A stretch of DNA of 64,000 nt from Streptomyces iconiensis (GTDB lineage Bacteria > Actinomycetota > Actinomycetes > Streptomycetales > Streptomycetaceae). The stretch spans positions 124,001 through 188,000 of the forward strand of contig NZ_JANCPR020000003.1 of assembly GCF_028657195.3 (NCBI RefSeq). The letters are read 5' to 3'. Below the pieces are notes generated by a model, which did no database searches, had not been told where the DNA came from, and was given only the letters and a program-made list of their open reading frames with translations. Of the stretch, positions 34,508-42,671 are shown one piece after another (position 1 is the first letter of the stretch; each line of letters opens with the position of its first letter). A program made the position numbers and the translations under genes.

Positions 34508-34557
34508 ATCAGCGGGTGTGGGTCACCGACTGATCAGTGGGCGTGGGTCACCGACTG
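34508..34557. repeat. 25-bp tandem duplication over the M1 peptidase stop codon
   Basis: Two adjacent 25-bp copies (34508-34532 and 34533-34557) differ at two positions. Read on the minus strand, the first copy ends the peptidase coding sequence with its TGA. The second follows directly and carries the same TGA in another frame. Confidence 0.9.
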
Positions 34558-36009
34558 GATCTGCTTCCAGGACTTGGGCTGCTTGGGCACGGCCTTGCCC
34601 GCGAACCGGGGGCCGGCCGGCGCTTCCGGCTTGGTCGGCTGGAAGAGCCAGGTGTCGAAGAGCGAGGCGAGCGGCTTGCCGGACACCTTCTCCGCGTAGG
34701 CGGTGAAGTCGCCGACGTTCGCGTTGCCCCCCGCGTGCTGCTGGGGCCAGCCCTTGAGGATCTTGAAGAACGCCTTGTCACCGACCTTGTTCCGCAGCGC
34801 CTGTACGGCCATCGCCCCCCGGTCGTAGACCGCCCTGTGGAACTGGTTGTCCGGCCCGGGGTCGCCCGGCTTGACCTTCCAGAAGGACTCGTTCGCCGGG
34901 TGGGAGGCGTACGCGTAGTCGGCCAGCTCCTGCGCTGTGCCCTCGCCCTGGTCCTCGGACCAGAGCCACTGGCTGTAACGGGCGAACCCCTCGTTGATCC
35001 AGATGTCCTTCCAGCCCTTGAGCGAGACGCTGTCGCCGTACCACTGGTGGGCCATCTCATGGACGACGACGGAAGTGTTGGAGCCGTCGGCGAAGTCGTC
35101 GGGGCTGTAGAACGGGCGGGTCTGGGTCTCCAGCGCGTAGGTGGTGTCCGTGTTCGGGACGTAGCCGCCCATCGCGTCGAACGGGTACTTCCCGAAGTAC
35201 CCCTCAAGCCACTCGGTGATCTCGGCGGTCCGCTCGACGCTCGCCCGCGCTGCGCCGTCGTGCTCGCCGAGGTCCTTGCTGTAGGCGTTGATGACGGGGA
35301 GCCCGCTGTCGGTCCTGTCCTTGGTGATGTCGAACCTGCCGACGGCGAGAGTGGCGAGATACGTCGCCTGCGGTGCGCGGGAGCGCCAGTTGTAGCGGGT
35401 CCATCCGGCGCGCGAGGTCTGGGACTGGAGCGTGCCGTTGCTGATGGCCTGGGTGCCGTCCGGGACGGAGACGCTGACGTCGTAGCTCGCCTTGTCCGAA
35501 GGGTGGTCGTTGCTGGGGAACCACCACCAGGCGGCCTCGGGCTCGTTGGCCGCGACACCGCCGTCGGGCGTGCGGTGCCAGGAGGTGAAACCGTTGACCA
35601 CGACCTTGGAGGGCACGCCCTTGTAGCGCACGACGACGGTTGCCTTGTCGCCCTTCGCGAGCGGCTTGGCGGGCGTCACCTCCAGCTCGTGCGCGCCCGA
35701 GGTGGCGAACTTCGCCTTCTTGCCGTTCACACGGATCTCGCTGACGTCGAGCGCGAAGTCCAGGTTGAAGCGGGAGAGGTCCTGCGTGGCGGTGGCCAGC
35801 AGAGTTGCGGTGCCCTGCAGCGCGTCGGTCTTCGGTTGGTACGTGAGCCGCAGGTCGTAGTGGGAGACGTCGTATCCGCCGTTCCCGTACTCCGGGTAGT
35901 AGGGGTCGCCCACGCCCGGGGTTCCCGGGGACGGTTCGGCCGCCGACGCGGGAACCGCGAGCAGCAGTGAGGCCGCGACCGCACCCGGGATGATCATTCT
36001 GTGACGCAC
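34534..36009 (-). CDS. Secreted M1-family metallopeptidase (aminopeptidase N-like)
   Basis: A 491-residue exported zinc peptidase. A signal peptide (MIIPGAVAASLLLAVPASAA after a short basic start) is followed by the M1 beta-sandwich. The catalytic domain has VVVHEMAHQWYGD, the HExxH zinc motif near residues 317-321, and WINEGFARY with the third ligand Glu 18 residues on. The GAMEN-like substrate-binding segment is present in modified form (DAMGGYVPNTDTTYALE). It ends after a short domain and lacks the large C-terminal ERAP-type domain. GTG 36009 follows GGAGGA. It probably trims peptides outside the cell, together with the divergent M14 peptidase. Confidence 0.9.
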   Translation of the reverse strand: MRHRMIIPGAVAASLLLAVPASAAEPSPGTPGVGDPYYPEYGNGGYDVSHYDLRLTYQPKTDALQGTATLLATATQDLSRFNLDFALDVSEIRVNGKKAKFATSGAHELEVTPAKPLAKGDKATVVVRYKGVPSKVVVNGFTSWHRTPDGGVAANEPEAAWWWFPSNDHPSDKASYDVSVSVPDGTQAISNGTLQSQTSRAGWTRYNWRSRAPQATYLATLAVGRFDITKDRTDSGLPVINAYSKDLGEHDGAARASVERTAEITEWLEGYFGKYPFDAMGGYVPNTDTTYALETQTRPFYSPDDFADGSNTSVVVHEMAHQWYGDSVSLKGWKDIWINEGFARYSQWLWSEDQGEGTAQELADYAYASHPANESFWKVKPGDPGPDNQFHRAVYDRGAMAVQALRNKVGDKAFFKILKGWPQQHAGGNANVGDFTAYAEKVSGKPLASLFDTWLFQPTKPEAPAGPRFAGKAVPKQPKSWKQIQSVTHAH

Positions 36010-36166
36010 GAGTCCTCCAACTCTTCTGCGACAGGTGTTACTTCGTCTGAAGCGTATGTACTCCTGTGGCGCCCCACATGTCCACGGCAACTACTGTCAT
36101 GCGATTGCCATCGAGTGGACACACGCCCCCTTCTGCACATGCGTTCGGCCGGTTACCGTCCCCGGC
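36010..36166. promoter_or_regulatory. Divergent promoter of M1 and M14 peptidase genes
   Basis: A 157-bp region between two secreted-peptidase genes, AT-rich for this genome (for example around 36030-36060). Promoter boxes cannot be assigned with confidence. The shared position suggests co-regulation. Confidence 0.45.
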
Positions 36167-37534
36167 ATGGTGATACGTGTGCGGTTCAACCGCCCCCAGT
36201 GGAAGACGTCAGCGCTCATATCGGCGGCCCTCCTCGTTCCGCTCCTCGCCACGGCCCCGCTCGCGCAGGCGGCCCAGGGATCGGAGACCCACCGGCAGGA
36301 GACCGCGACGAAGCCGCCGCGCACGGGCTTCGAGCGCACCGACGGCGCGCGCTGGACCAGCCAGCCCGAGGAGCGCGACTTCCTGGCCTCCGTCGCAGGG
36401 GCAAGCCCGCGCGCCGTGCTCGACACCATCGGCAGGACCAAGCAGGGCCGCCCGGTCCAACTCGTCCGGATCGGAGCCCCCGCGCCCAAGAGCCCCGCGA
36501 AGGTGCGGCGCGGCAACTCCGTGATGCTCATCTGTTCCCAGCACGGCAACGAGCCCTCGGGGCGTGAGGCATGTCTGTCCACGGTGCGTGACCTGGCCTT
36601 CGCCAAGGACAAGGCGACCAAGCGCTATCTGGCCCGTACGACCGTGCTCGTCGTCCCCACGGCCAACCCCGACGGCCGCGCGGCGAACACACGGGGCAAC
36701 TCCGACGGCACCGACATCAACCGCGACCACCTCGCGCTGAAGACGGCCGAGGCCCGCGCGATGGCGGCCACCATGCGCGACTACCGCCCCGACACCATCT
36801 ACGACCTGCACGAGTACGGTGCGAGCGTGCCGTACTACGTCAAGGACCTGCTGGCACTGTGGCCGCGCAACCTCAACACCTCGCACGGGCTGCACAGGGA
36901 GTCGGCCACGCTGTCCGAGGACTACGTACGCCCTCACTCCGAGAAGGCGGGCCACAGCAGCGGCATCTACGGCATCTGGACCGATCCGGAGACCGGTGAG
37001 CCCGTCAAGCAGGTCGCGGGTGACGGCCAGGAACGCATCCTGCGCAACACCGCCGGGGTCAAGCACTCCGTCGGGCTCCTCGTGGAAACCCGTACCACCG
37101 CGCTCACCGGGGAGGAGAAGGCCGACGAATCGGTCAACAACCGCCGCCGCGTCCACTCCCAACTGGCCGGACTCAAGGGCGCCTTCGACTTCACCGACCA
37201 GCGCAGGAACCGTATCGAGGCGGCCACGGCCAAGGCGCGCGCCGCGGGCCACGCCGACCGCGGCCCCGTCTACCTCGGCGGCGCGGACAACGAGCCGCCC
37301 ACCGAGGAGCAGGTACTCACCGACCCGCCCTGCGGCTACCGCCTGACCGGTGACCAGTGGGACGGCGTCAAGACCACCCTCGGCCTGCACGGCATCAAGG
37401 CCGAGCGGCAGGGCAGGGGCGACGGCGTCCTCGTGCCGCTGAGGCAGGAACAGCGTGCCCTCGTTCCGCTTCTGCTGGACAAGCGCGCCGAGTTCAAGCT
37501 CACCGACGGCACGCCGGCCACGACCTGCCGCTGA
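36167..37534 (+). CDS. Secreted M14-family zinc carboxypeptidase
   Basis: A 455-residue exported protein. Residues 1-37 form a signal peptide (RPQWKTSALISAALLVPLLA, cleaved after APLAQA). The M14 domain shows His126-x-x-Glu129 (SQHGNEPSGREA) and His215 (YDLHEYGA) as zinc ligands, with Glu307 in LLVETRT as the general base. NPDGRAANTRGNSDGTDINR is the substrate-binding Asn-Arg segment. The family removes C-terminal residues from peptides or cell-wall peptide stems. An approximately 110-residue C-terminal region after residue 345 has no recognised domain. ATG 36167 opens the signal peptide. Confidence 0.88.
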   Translation: MVIRVRFNRPQWKTSALISAALLVPLLATAPLAQAAQGSETHRQETATKPPRTGFERTDGARWTSQPEERDFLASVAGASPRAVLDTIGRTKQGRPVQLVRIGAPAPKSPAKVRRGNSVMLICSQHGNEPSGREACLSTVRDLAFAKDKATKRYLARTTVLVVPTANPDGRAANTRGNSDGTDINRDHLALKTAEARAMAATMRDYRPDTIYDLHEYGASVPYYVKDLLALWPRNLNTSHGLHRESATLSEDYVRPHSEKAGHSSGIYGIWTDPETGEPVKQVAGDGQERILRNTAGVKHSVGLLVETRTTALTGEEKADESVNNRRRVHSQLAGLKGAFDFTDQRRNRIEAATAKARAAGHADRGPVYLGGADNEPPTEEQVLTDPPCGYRLTGDQWDGVKTTLGLHGIKAERQGRGDGVLVPLRQEQRALVPLLLDKRAEFKLTDGTPATTCR

Positions 37535-37556
37535 CGCGCGGCATCACCCGCCCCAA

Positions 37557-37712
37557 GGGCCGGGAGCCGCTAGCAGCCGGGAGCCGTTGGCAGCGGCCTG
37601 GGCTCCGGCAGCGGCCTGGGCTCCGGAAGCAGAAGAGAAGGAGTCCGGAAGCGGCAGGGCTCCGGAAGCGGCAGGGGCCCGGAAGAGCCGGGTCTCCGGA
37701 GGCGGCCGGGAC
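37557..37712. repeat. Degenerate repeats of CCGGAAGCGGCAGGGCT type
   Basis: Shortly after the M14 stop codon come imperfect tandem units. Two copies of GCCGGGAGCCG lie at about 37559-37586, two of GGCAGCGGCCTGGGCTCC at about 37589-37625, and three of TCCGGAAGCGGCAGGG-like words at about 37648-37680. No gene is supported. Confidence 0.65.
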
Positions 37713-37720
37713 GGAGTGTG

Positions 37721-37750
37721 CCCCGGCACGGGCCCGTACCCGTGCCGGGG
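37721..37750. terminator. 12-bp perfect-stem terminator
   Basis: CCCCGGCACGGG (37721-37732) and CCCGTGCCGGGG (37739-37750) around a 6-nt loop, just before the convergent end of the D-amino-acid oxidase gene. Confidence 0.75.
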
Positions 37751-37766
37751 CGCACGTGCGTTCCGG

Positions 37767-38789
37767 TCAGCCGCGCCCAGGGGCGCCGTCGACCGCTGCG
37801 GGCGCCACCAGCCGGGCGGCGTCCACGGCGCAGCCCCACGACACCGTCACCCCGGCGCCTCCGTGCCCGTAGTTGTGCACGCACAGCGACGTGCCGCCCC
37901 GCCCGTCAGGGACCCGCTCGGTCTCCAGCCGCACGCTGGGCCTGAACGGCCGCAGCCCTACCCGGTGTTCGAGCACCGTGGTGTCGGCGAGCGCCGGATG
38001 GATACGGGCGCACCGCCGCACGATGGCCTCGGCCGTCGCCGGGTCGGGCTCCGTCACCTCCGCGTCCTCGTGCGCCGTTCCGCCCAGGATCAGGCCGTAG
38101 GGCTGGGGGAGGATGTACGTGGTCTCGCTCGCGCCGCCCGTCGCCACCACGTACCACTCCTCGATGCCCGGGTTCTCGACCACGACGACCTGCCCGCGCA
38201 CGGCGCGTACCGCGGGATCGGGCACCAGTTCGCGTGCGCCCAGACCGCTGGCGTTGACGACGACGGGCGCCTCGGCCGCGGCCTCGGCCAGCGAGCTTGC
38301 CGCGCGCCGCTCGTAGCGCCCGCCGGCCGCCTCGAACCGGCCGAGCAGGTAAGGGAGATAGGTCCGCATGTCGACAATGGGGGCGCGCGGCGGCGTTCCC
38401 GTCAGCGAGGTCCACACCTCGGGCGGCGCCCCGTCGGGCATCCGGCCGCGCACCAGCCGCACGCCGGTCAGCGGAGGTTGCTCAGCCAGCCAGGAGAACT
38501 GCCGGAAGGAGCGCACCGCCCAGTCCAGCGCCCTCTCCTCAGGCTTGATCCTGTACGGCCAGCACAGTCCGCCCGCGACGGAGGATGTGGTCTCCCCGGG
38601 CGACTCGCGGCTCCACACCCGTACATCCATCCCGCGTTCGGCGAGGATCACCGCCGTGGTCAGCCCGATCACGCCACCCCCGACGACGACCGCGCTCCCG
38701 GCCCCGGTTCCGCTCCCGACCCCGGTCCCGGCCTTGTCTCGGCTGCTGTCCGCGCCCTCCGCCGCCCGCTCCCCATTTCTGTCATCCAT
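37767..38789 (-). CDS. D-amino-acid oxidase (DAO family FAD enzyme)
   Basis: A 340-residue FAD-dependent oxidase. The Rossmann motif VVVGGGVIGLTTA begins near residue 34 after a disordered Gly/Ser/Asp-rich leader. SVAGGLCWPYRIKPE and VVNASGLGARELV are typical. The C-terminal signature HNYGHGGAGVTVSWGCAV, with its Gly-rich FAD/substrate turn, is that of D-amino-acid oxidases. It would deaminate D-amino acids to 2-oxo acids with H2O2 and NH3. Two start candidates exist (ATG 38789, GTG 38795); neither has a strong ribosome-binding site. No linked racemase or catabolic gene is seen. Confidence 0.85.
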   Translation of the reverse strand: MDDRNGERAAEGADSSRDKAGTGVGSGTGAGSAVVVGGGVIGLTTAVILAERGMDVRVWSRESPGETTSSVAGGLCWPYRIKPEERALDWAVRSFRQFSWLAEQPPLTGVRLVRGRMPDGAPPEVWTSLTGTPPRAPIVDMRTYLPYLLGRFEAAGGRYERRAASSLAEAAAEAPVVVNASGLGARELVPDPAVRAVRGQVVVVENPGIEEWYVVATGGASETTYILPQPYGLILGGTAHEDAEVTEPDPATAEAIVRRCARIHPALADTTVLEHRVGLRPFRPSVRLETERVPDGRGGTSLCVHNYGHGGAGVTVSWGCAVDAARLVAPAAVDGAPGRG

Positions 38790-38857
38790 GCGCACGACCG
38801 TATCCGGAATGCCTGCTCCCGGGAGCGGAACGTCTCGGGTATGGGAATACTGCGGAC

Positions 38858-39868
38858 ATGCATGCCGAGTACGCGACCTTCGGACTGGCACCGGCGATGC
38901 GGGCGGGGGGGATCCTGCCCTCGGGCGCCTATCAGGCACACCGCGAGTTCCTCGACTTCATCGTGGACGGCCGGCCCCTCCTGCTCCGCCTCGACGACGT
39001 GGACGCGGTCTCCCCGCTCGCCGCCGACCTGGGGCCAACGGTCTTCACCGCCCATGTCCAGCGGCTGCTCCTGGAGGCCGAACCGCCCCTGGACGGAGGC
39101 CGTTACGTCCTCTACGGCTGTCCGGAGTGCGAGGGACTGGACTGCGGTGCCGTCACCGCCGTCATCGAACGCGAGGACGACGCCATCATCTGGCGCGACT
39201 TCGCCTGGCAGACGGACGGCACCGCCGACCTCGAACGCAACGGGTACCCCGGCATAGGCCCCTTCCGCTTCCATGTGGAGCAGTACCGCGACGAGTTGGA
39301 GCGCGTGATCGCCGACGGCGCCGCCGAGGCGCCCACGCGGCGCGTCCTGCTCGTGGGCGCACGTGCCGCCGTGCTCGCGCGGCTCGCCAAGGCGCTGCGG
39401 CAGATCGGGATCAGTGCCGAGATCTCCCGCGACGCGGCGCTCGCCTCGGCTGAGGAGCTGAACAGCTACGGTGCCGTGGCCATAGGCTCCAGCATCGGTG
39501 CGGAGGAACAGGCCGCCGTACGCGCCGCGTTCGCCGCCGCGGGATCCGATGCCACGATCGTCGACGGGCTCGCGCCCATCGTCCCCGTACTCGTCGCGCA
39601 GATCGAGGCCGCGCTCGACCGGAGCGCCTACGGACAGCGGCAGCTCACCGCCCTCGACGCCTCAGGCGGCACGGCCACCCTCACGGTCGGCACGCCCTGC
39701 CGCGTCCAGCTCACCGCGTACCGCGTCGACCGCCTGAACCGCACCCACACCTACGACCTGCTCGACACCCAACTCACCGCGGGAGAGCACCACATCGACC
39801 TCCCGCCCAGGGCGGCACACGTCGTGGCCCGCACCACGAGCTGCGTCCTGGTGACCCCGGTCGGCTGA
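38858..39868 (+). CDS. Uncharacterised protein with C-terminal Rossmann-like region
   Basis: A 336-residue protein that I do not recognise with confidence. Residues 1-150 include a Cys-rich motif CPECEGLDCG near residue 88 and IIWRDFAWQ. Residues 165-255 look like a nucleotide- or flavin-binding alpha/beta domain (RRVLLVGARAAVLARLAKAL; AVAIGSSIGAEEQAAVRAAF). The C-terminal 70 residues are beta-rich (TATLTVGTPCRVQLTAYR). There is no signal peptide. Some streptomycete homologues carry the label oxidoreductase, which the sequence does not prove. The start at 38858 is the first in-frame ATG before the conserved region. Confidence 0.6.
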   Translation: MHAEYATFGLAPAMRAGGILPSGAYQAHREFLDFIVDGRPLLLRLDDVDAVSPLAADLGPTVFTAHVQRLLLEAEPPLDGGRYVLYGCPECEGLDCGAVTAVIEREDDAIIWRDFAWQTDGTADLERNGYPGIGPFRFHVEQYRDELERVIADGAAEAPTRRVLLVGARAAVLARLAKALRQIGISAEISRDAALASAEELNSYGAVAIGSSIGAEEQAAVRAAFAAAGSDATIVDGLAPIVPVLVAQIEAALDRSAYGQRQLTALDASGGTATLTVGTPCRVQLTAYRVDRLNRTHTYDLLDTQLTAGEHHIDLPPRAAHVVARTTSCVLVTPVG

Positions 39869-39905
39869 GCGCCTCGCCCGTCCACCGTGCCGCCTCGACG
39901 GTCGG

Positions 39906-39940
39906 CCGGGCCGCCTCGACGGTCGGTCGAGGCGGCCCGG
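39906..39940. terminator. 15-bp perfect-stem bidirectional terminator
   Basis: CCGGGCCGCCTCGAC (39906-39920) and GTCGAGGCGGCCCGG (39926-39940) are exact complements around GGTCG. It lies 37 nt after the upstream stop and 6 nt before the end of the convergent ABC-F gene. Confidence 0.85.
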
Positions 39941-39946
39941 CTGCCG

Positions 39947-41566
39947 CTACAGAGTGTCCGGGTCCACCTCCACGAGTTCGCCGTCCTGGAGCCCCAGCCA
40001 CCGGGTGATCCCGATCTCGCGCAGGAAGGCGACATCGTGGCTGGCCACCACGAGCGCGCCCTCGTACCCCTCCAGCGCGGCCCGCAACTGCCGTACGCTC
40101 GCGAGGTCCAGGTTGTTCGTGGGCTCGTCCAGCAGCAGCAACTGCGGTGCGGGCGAGGCCAGCATCACCGCGGCCAGCGTGGCCCTGAACCGCTCACCGC
40201 CGGACAGCGTTCCCACGATCTGATCGGCGCGCTCCCTACGGAAGAGGAACTTCGCGAGCCGCGACCTGATCTGCTGATTGGTGGCGTCAGGCGCCAGCTG
40301 GGCGACGTTCTCCACGATGGACAGCGCGTCGTCCAGCACATCGAGCCGCTGCGGCAGGTACCGCATCGGCACATGCGTGCGCACCTCGCCGTCCACGGGC
40401 GGGATCTCGCCCGCGACGGTGCGCAGCAGCGTCGACTTGCCCGCGCCGTTCCGCCCGACCAGGGCGATCCGGTCGGGCCCGTGCACATCGAGCGTGACGC
40501 GGGCCCCGTGCCGCAGTCCCGCTTCGCGCAGCGTGAGAACCTGCCGCCCGCGCGGCACGGCGGTGAAGGGCAGTTCGACACGGATCTCCGCGTCGTTCCT
40601 GACCCGCTCGGCCGCCTCGTCCAGGCGCTCCTTGGCGTGCTCCAGGCGCTGTTCGTGCAGGATCCGGTGCTTGCCGGCCGACTCCTGCGCCGAGCGCTTG
40701 CGGTTGCCCATCACGATCTTCGGCTCGCGCTTCTGCGCCTGCATCTTCTTGCCGTAGCCGGCCCTGCGCGCGAGCTTCGTCTGCGCCTCGTCCAGCTCCC
40801 GCTTCTGCCTCCTCACGTCGGTCTCGGCGGCCCGCACCCTCCGCTCGGCGGCCTCCTGTTCGATGGCGACAGCCTCCTCGTACGCCTCCAGGTTGCCGCC
40901 GTACCAGACGACCTCGCCGCCGCGCAGATCGGCGATCTGGTCGACATGGGCCAGCAGTTCGCGGTCATGGCTGACGACGACGAGGACACCGGTCCAGCCG
41001 GCGACGGCCTCGTAGAGCCTGCGCCGTGCCTGCCTGTCGAGGTTGTTGGTGGGCTCGTCCAGGAGCAGTACGCCCGGCCTGGCCAGCAGCAACGCGGCGA
41101 GGCGCAGCAGTACCGACTCGCCGCCCGAGACCTCACCGACGGTGCGGTCGAGGCCCACATGCCCGAGCCCGAGCTGGTCGAGGGTGGCGCGGGCGCGCTC
41201 CTCGACGTCCCAGTCGTCGCCGACGGCCGTGAAGTGCTCCTCGCTCGCGTCACCTGCCTCGATGGCGTGCAGCGCGGCCCGGGTCGCTGCGATGCCGAGC
41301 GTCTCGTCGACGCGCCTCCCGGTCTCCAGGGCGAGGTTCTGCGGCAGGTACCCGACCTCACCCGTGACCTTGACGCTGCCGGAAGCCGGGCGCAGCTCGC
41401 CCGCGATCAGCTTCAACAGGGTGGACTTTCCCGTGCCGTTGAGCCCGATCAGGCCCGTACGGCCGGGGCCGACGGTCAGATCGAAGTCCTGGAGCAGGGG
41501 CGTGCCGTCCTGCCAGGAGAAGGACAGCCGGGAGCAGGTGACGGAATGGGTGGTGAAGGTATGCAT
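39947..41566 (-). CDS. ABC-F family ATPase (possible ribosomal protection or translation factor)
   Basis: A 539-residue protein with two ABC domains and no membrane part. Domain 1 has GLNGTGKST (about 42-50), VSGGE and LLLDEPTNNLD. Domain 2 has GRNGAGKST, LSGGERFRA and the same Walker B. A charged linker (P-site tRNA interaction motif region, about 230-330, rich in Arg/Lys/Glu) joins them. ABC-F proteins bind the ribosomal E site; some protect against macrolides, lincosamides or pleuromutilins, others are housekeeping factors. The long leader leaves antibiotic-induced control open. ATG 41566 opens domain 1; a GTG at 41704 would add 46 residues. Confidence 0.85.
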   Translation of the reverse strand: MHTFTTHSVTCSRLSFSWQDGTPLLQDFDLTVGPGRTGLIGLNGTGKSTLLKLIAGELRPASGSVKVTGEVGYLPQNLALETGRRVDETLGIAATRAALHAIEAGDASEEHFTAVGDDWDVEERARATLDQLGLGHVGLDRTVGEVSGGESVLLRLAALLLARPGVLLLDEPTNNLDRQARRRLYEAVAGWTGVLVVVSHDRELLAHVDQIADLRGGEVVWYGGNLEAYEEAVAIEQEAAERRVRAAETDVRRQKRELDEAQTKLARRAGYGKKMQAQKREPKIVMGNRKRSAQESAGKHRILHEQRLEHAKERLDEAAERVRNDAEIRVELPFTAVPRGRQVLTLREAGLRHGARVTLDVHGPDRIALVGRNGAGKSTLLRTVAGEIPPVDGEVRTHVPMRYLPQRLDVLDDALSIVENVAQLAPDATNQQIRSRLAKFLFRRERADQIVGTLSGGERFRATLAAVMLASPAPQLLLLDEPTNNLDLASVRQLRAALEGYEGALVVASHDVAFLREIGITRWLGLQDGELVEVDPDTL

Positions 41567-41891
41567 GGGGTCTCCCCAGGTCGCATCGCGGTGGGCGGTG
41601 AACAACGCGGGAGACACCGAGCCCCTGCCGGAGATACACGGCCGAGGCGGGAGAACGAGAGAGGGCGCGAAGCGCGGGAAATACGCGAAATCCGCAGAAT
41701 ACACGGAGTGACGGCCTGCTCGCTTCCAAGGTCACACTCGTGGCACACAAACGGGGCACACGGTGTCTCAGGACCTCAGATGCGCAACGGCCTCTCCAAT
41801 CGACGGCAACAGAGCCAAGACGGGACCATACGCGCGGAGCCCGGGCCCCGCAAGCCTTTTGTGACGTACCCGAATGTGCTGTGCTGCCGCC
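41567..41891. promoter_or_regulatory. 325-bp divergent region / ABC-F leader
   Basis: It contains relatively AT-rich sequence at 41680-41710, including TATTCT on the minus strand (a possible -10). An open frame from ATG 41748 on the minus strand runs across the ABC-F start in another frame and encodes a Cys/Arg/Ile/Ser-rich peptide. Leader reading frames control several ABC-F resistance genes; here this is only a possibility. No other gene is supported. Confidence 0.4.
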
Positions 41892-42584
41892 ATGGTCCGT
41901 ACCACAGAACCCAGCCCGAGTTCCGGCCCGAGCAGCCCCTACCCGACGGTTCCGCTCCGGCCGATGGAGGTCCCCGCTCAGGAGGCGGAGGGCCGAGCCC
42001 GGTCCTTCTACGAGGTCATGTCCCGCCGCCGCACCGTCCGCGACTTCGACTCCCGGCCGATCCCGGAAGGCGTCGTGGAGTGGGCGATCCGCACGGCCGC
42101 CACGGCGCCCAGCGGGGCCCATGTCCAGCCCTGGCGCTTCGTCGTCCTCACCGATCCAGCGCGCAAGCGCCGCCTGCGGGAGGCGGCGGAGGAGGAGGAA
42201 CGCGAGTTCTACGGCCGCCGTGCCACGGACGAGTGGCTGGAGGCGCTCGCGCCACTGGGCACCGACGAGCACAAGCCGTTCCTGGAGTCGGCGCCCGCCG
42301 TCATCGTCGTCTTCGAGGTCCACAAGGGGCCGCACTCCCCACGCCCGTACTACACGAAGGAGTCCGTCGGCATCGCCGTCGGGCTGCTCCTCGCCACCCT
42401 CCACCAGGCGGGCCTCGCCACCCTCACCCACACCCCGAGCCCCATGCGGTTCCTCAACGAGATCTGCGAACGCCCACCCGAGGAACGCGGCGCCTACGTG
42501 GTCCCGGTCGGCTACCCGCTGCCCGGAACCCGCGTTCCCGACCTCGCCCGCAAGCCCCTCGACGAGGTCATGATCCGCCTCTGA
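41892..42584 (+). CDS. Nitroreductase-family protein
   Basis: A 230-residue FMN-dependent nitroreductase-fold protein. RRRTVRDFDSRPIPEGVVEW and the flavin-binding AATAPSGAHVQPWRFVVL are diagnostic, with AVGLLLATLHQAGLATLTHT forming the core helices. The tight N-terminal motif and the C-terminal VPVGYP segment resemble the iodotyrosine-deiodinase/BluB branch. It reduces a nitro-, quinone- or halo-aromatic substrate with NAD(P)H, or acts on flavin; the substrate is unknown. The start is uncertain: ATG 41892 (used) or ATG 41964, which begins nearer the conserved domain. Confidence 0.82.
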   Translation: MVRTTEPSPSSGPSSPYPTVPLRPMEVPAQEAEGRARSFYEVMSRRRTVRDFDSRPIPEGVVEWAIRTAATAPSGAHVQPWRFVVLTDPARKRRLREAAEEEEREFYGRRATDEWLEALAPLGTDEHKPFLESAPAVIVVFEVHKGPHSPRPYYTKESVGIAVGLLLATLHQAGLATLTHTPSPMRFLNEICERPPEERGAYVVPVGYPLPGTRVPDLARKPLDEVMIRL

Positions 42585-42621
42585 CACCGGAGTTCGTGAC
42601 ACCGGCATCCGACATGTGAAA

Positions 42622-42661
42622 GGGCTGGACCTGGCCGGCCTGCGCCGGACCGGTCCAGCCC
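42622..42661. terminator. Hairpin terminator between convergent genes
   Basis: GGGCTGGACC (42622-42631) and GGTCCAGCCC (42652-42661) form a 10-bp perfect outer stem. The inner sequence can continue pairing (GGCCGG with CCGG). It ends 10 nt before the tex stop codon on the other strand. Confidence 0.7.
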
Positions 42662-42671
42662 CGAGGCGCGG

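Noticed and set aside
39887..42619. A 910-codon open frame on the plus strand
   Set aside because: Antisense to the ABC-F gene and out of frame with the nitroreductase gene; both real genes have clear motifs.
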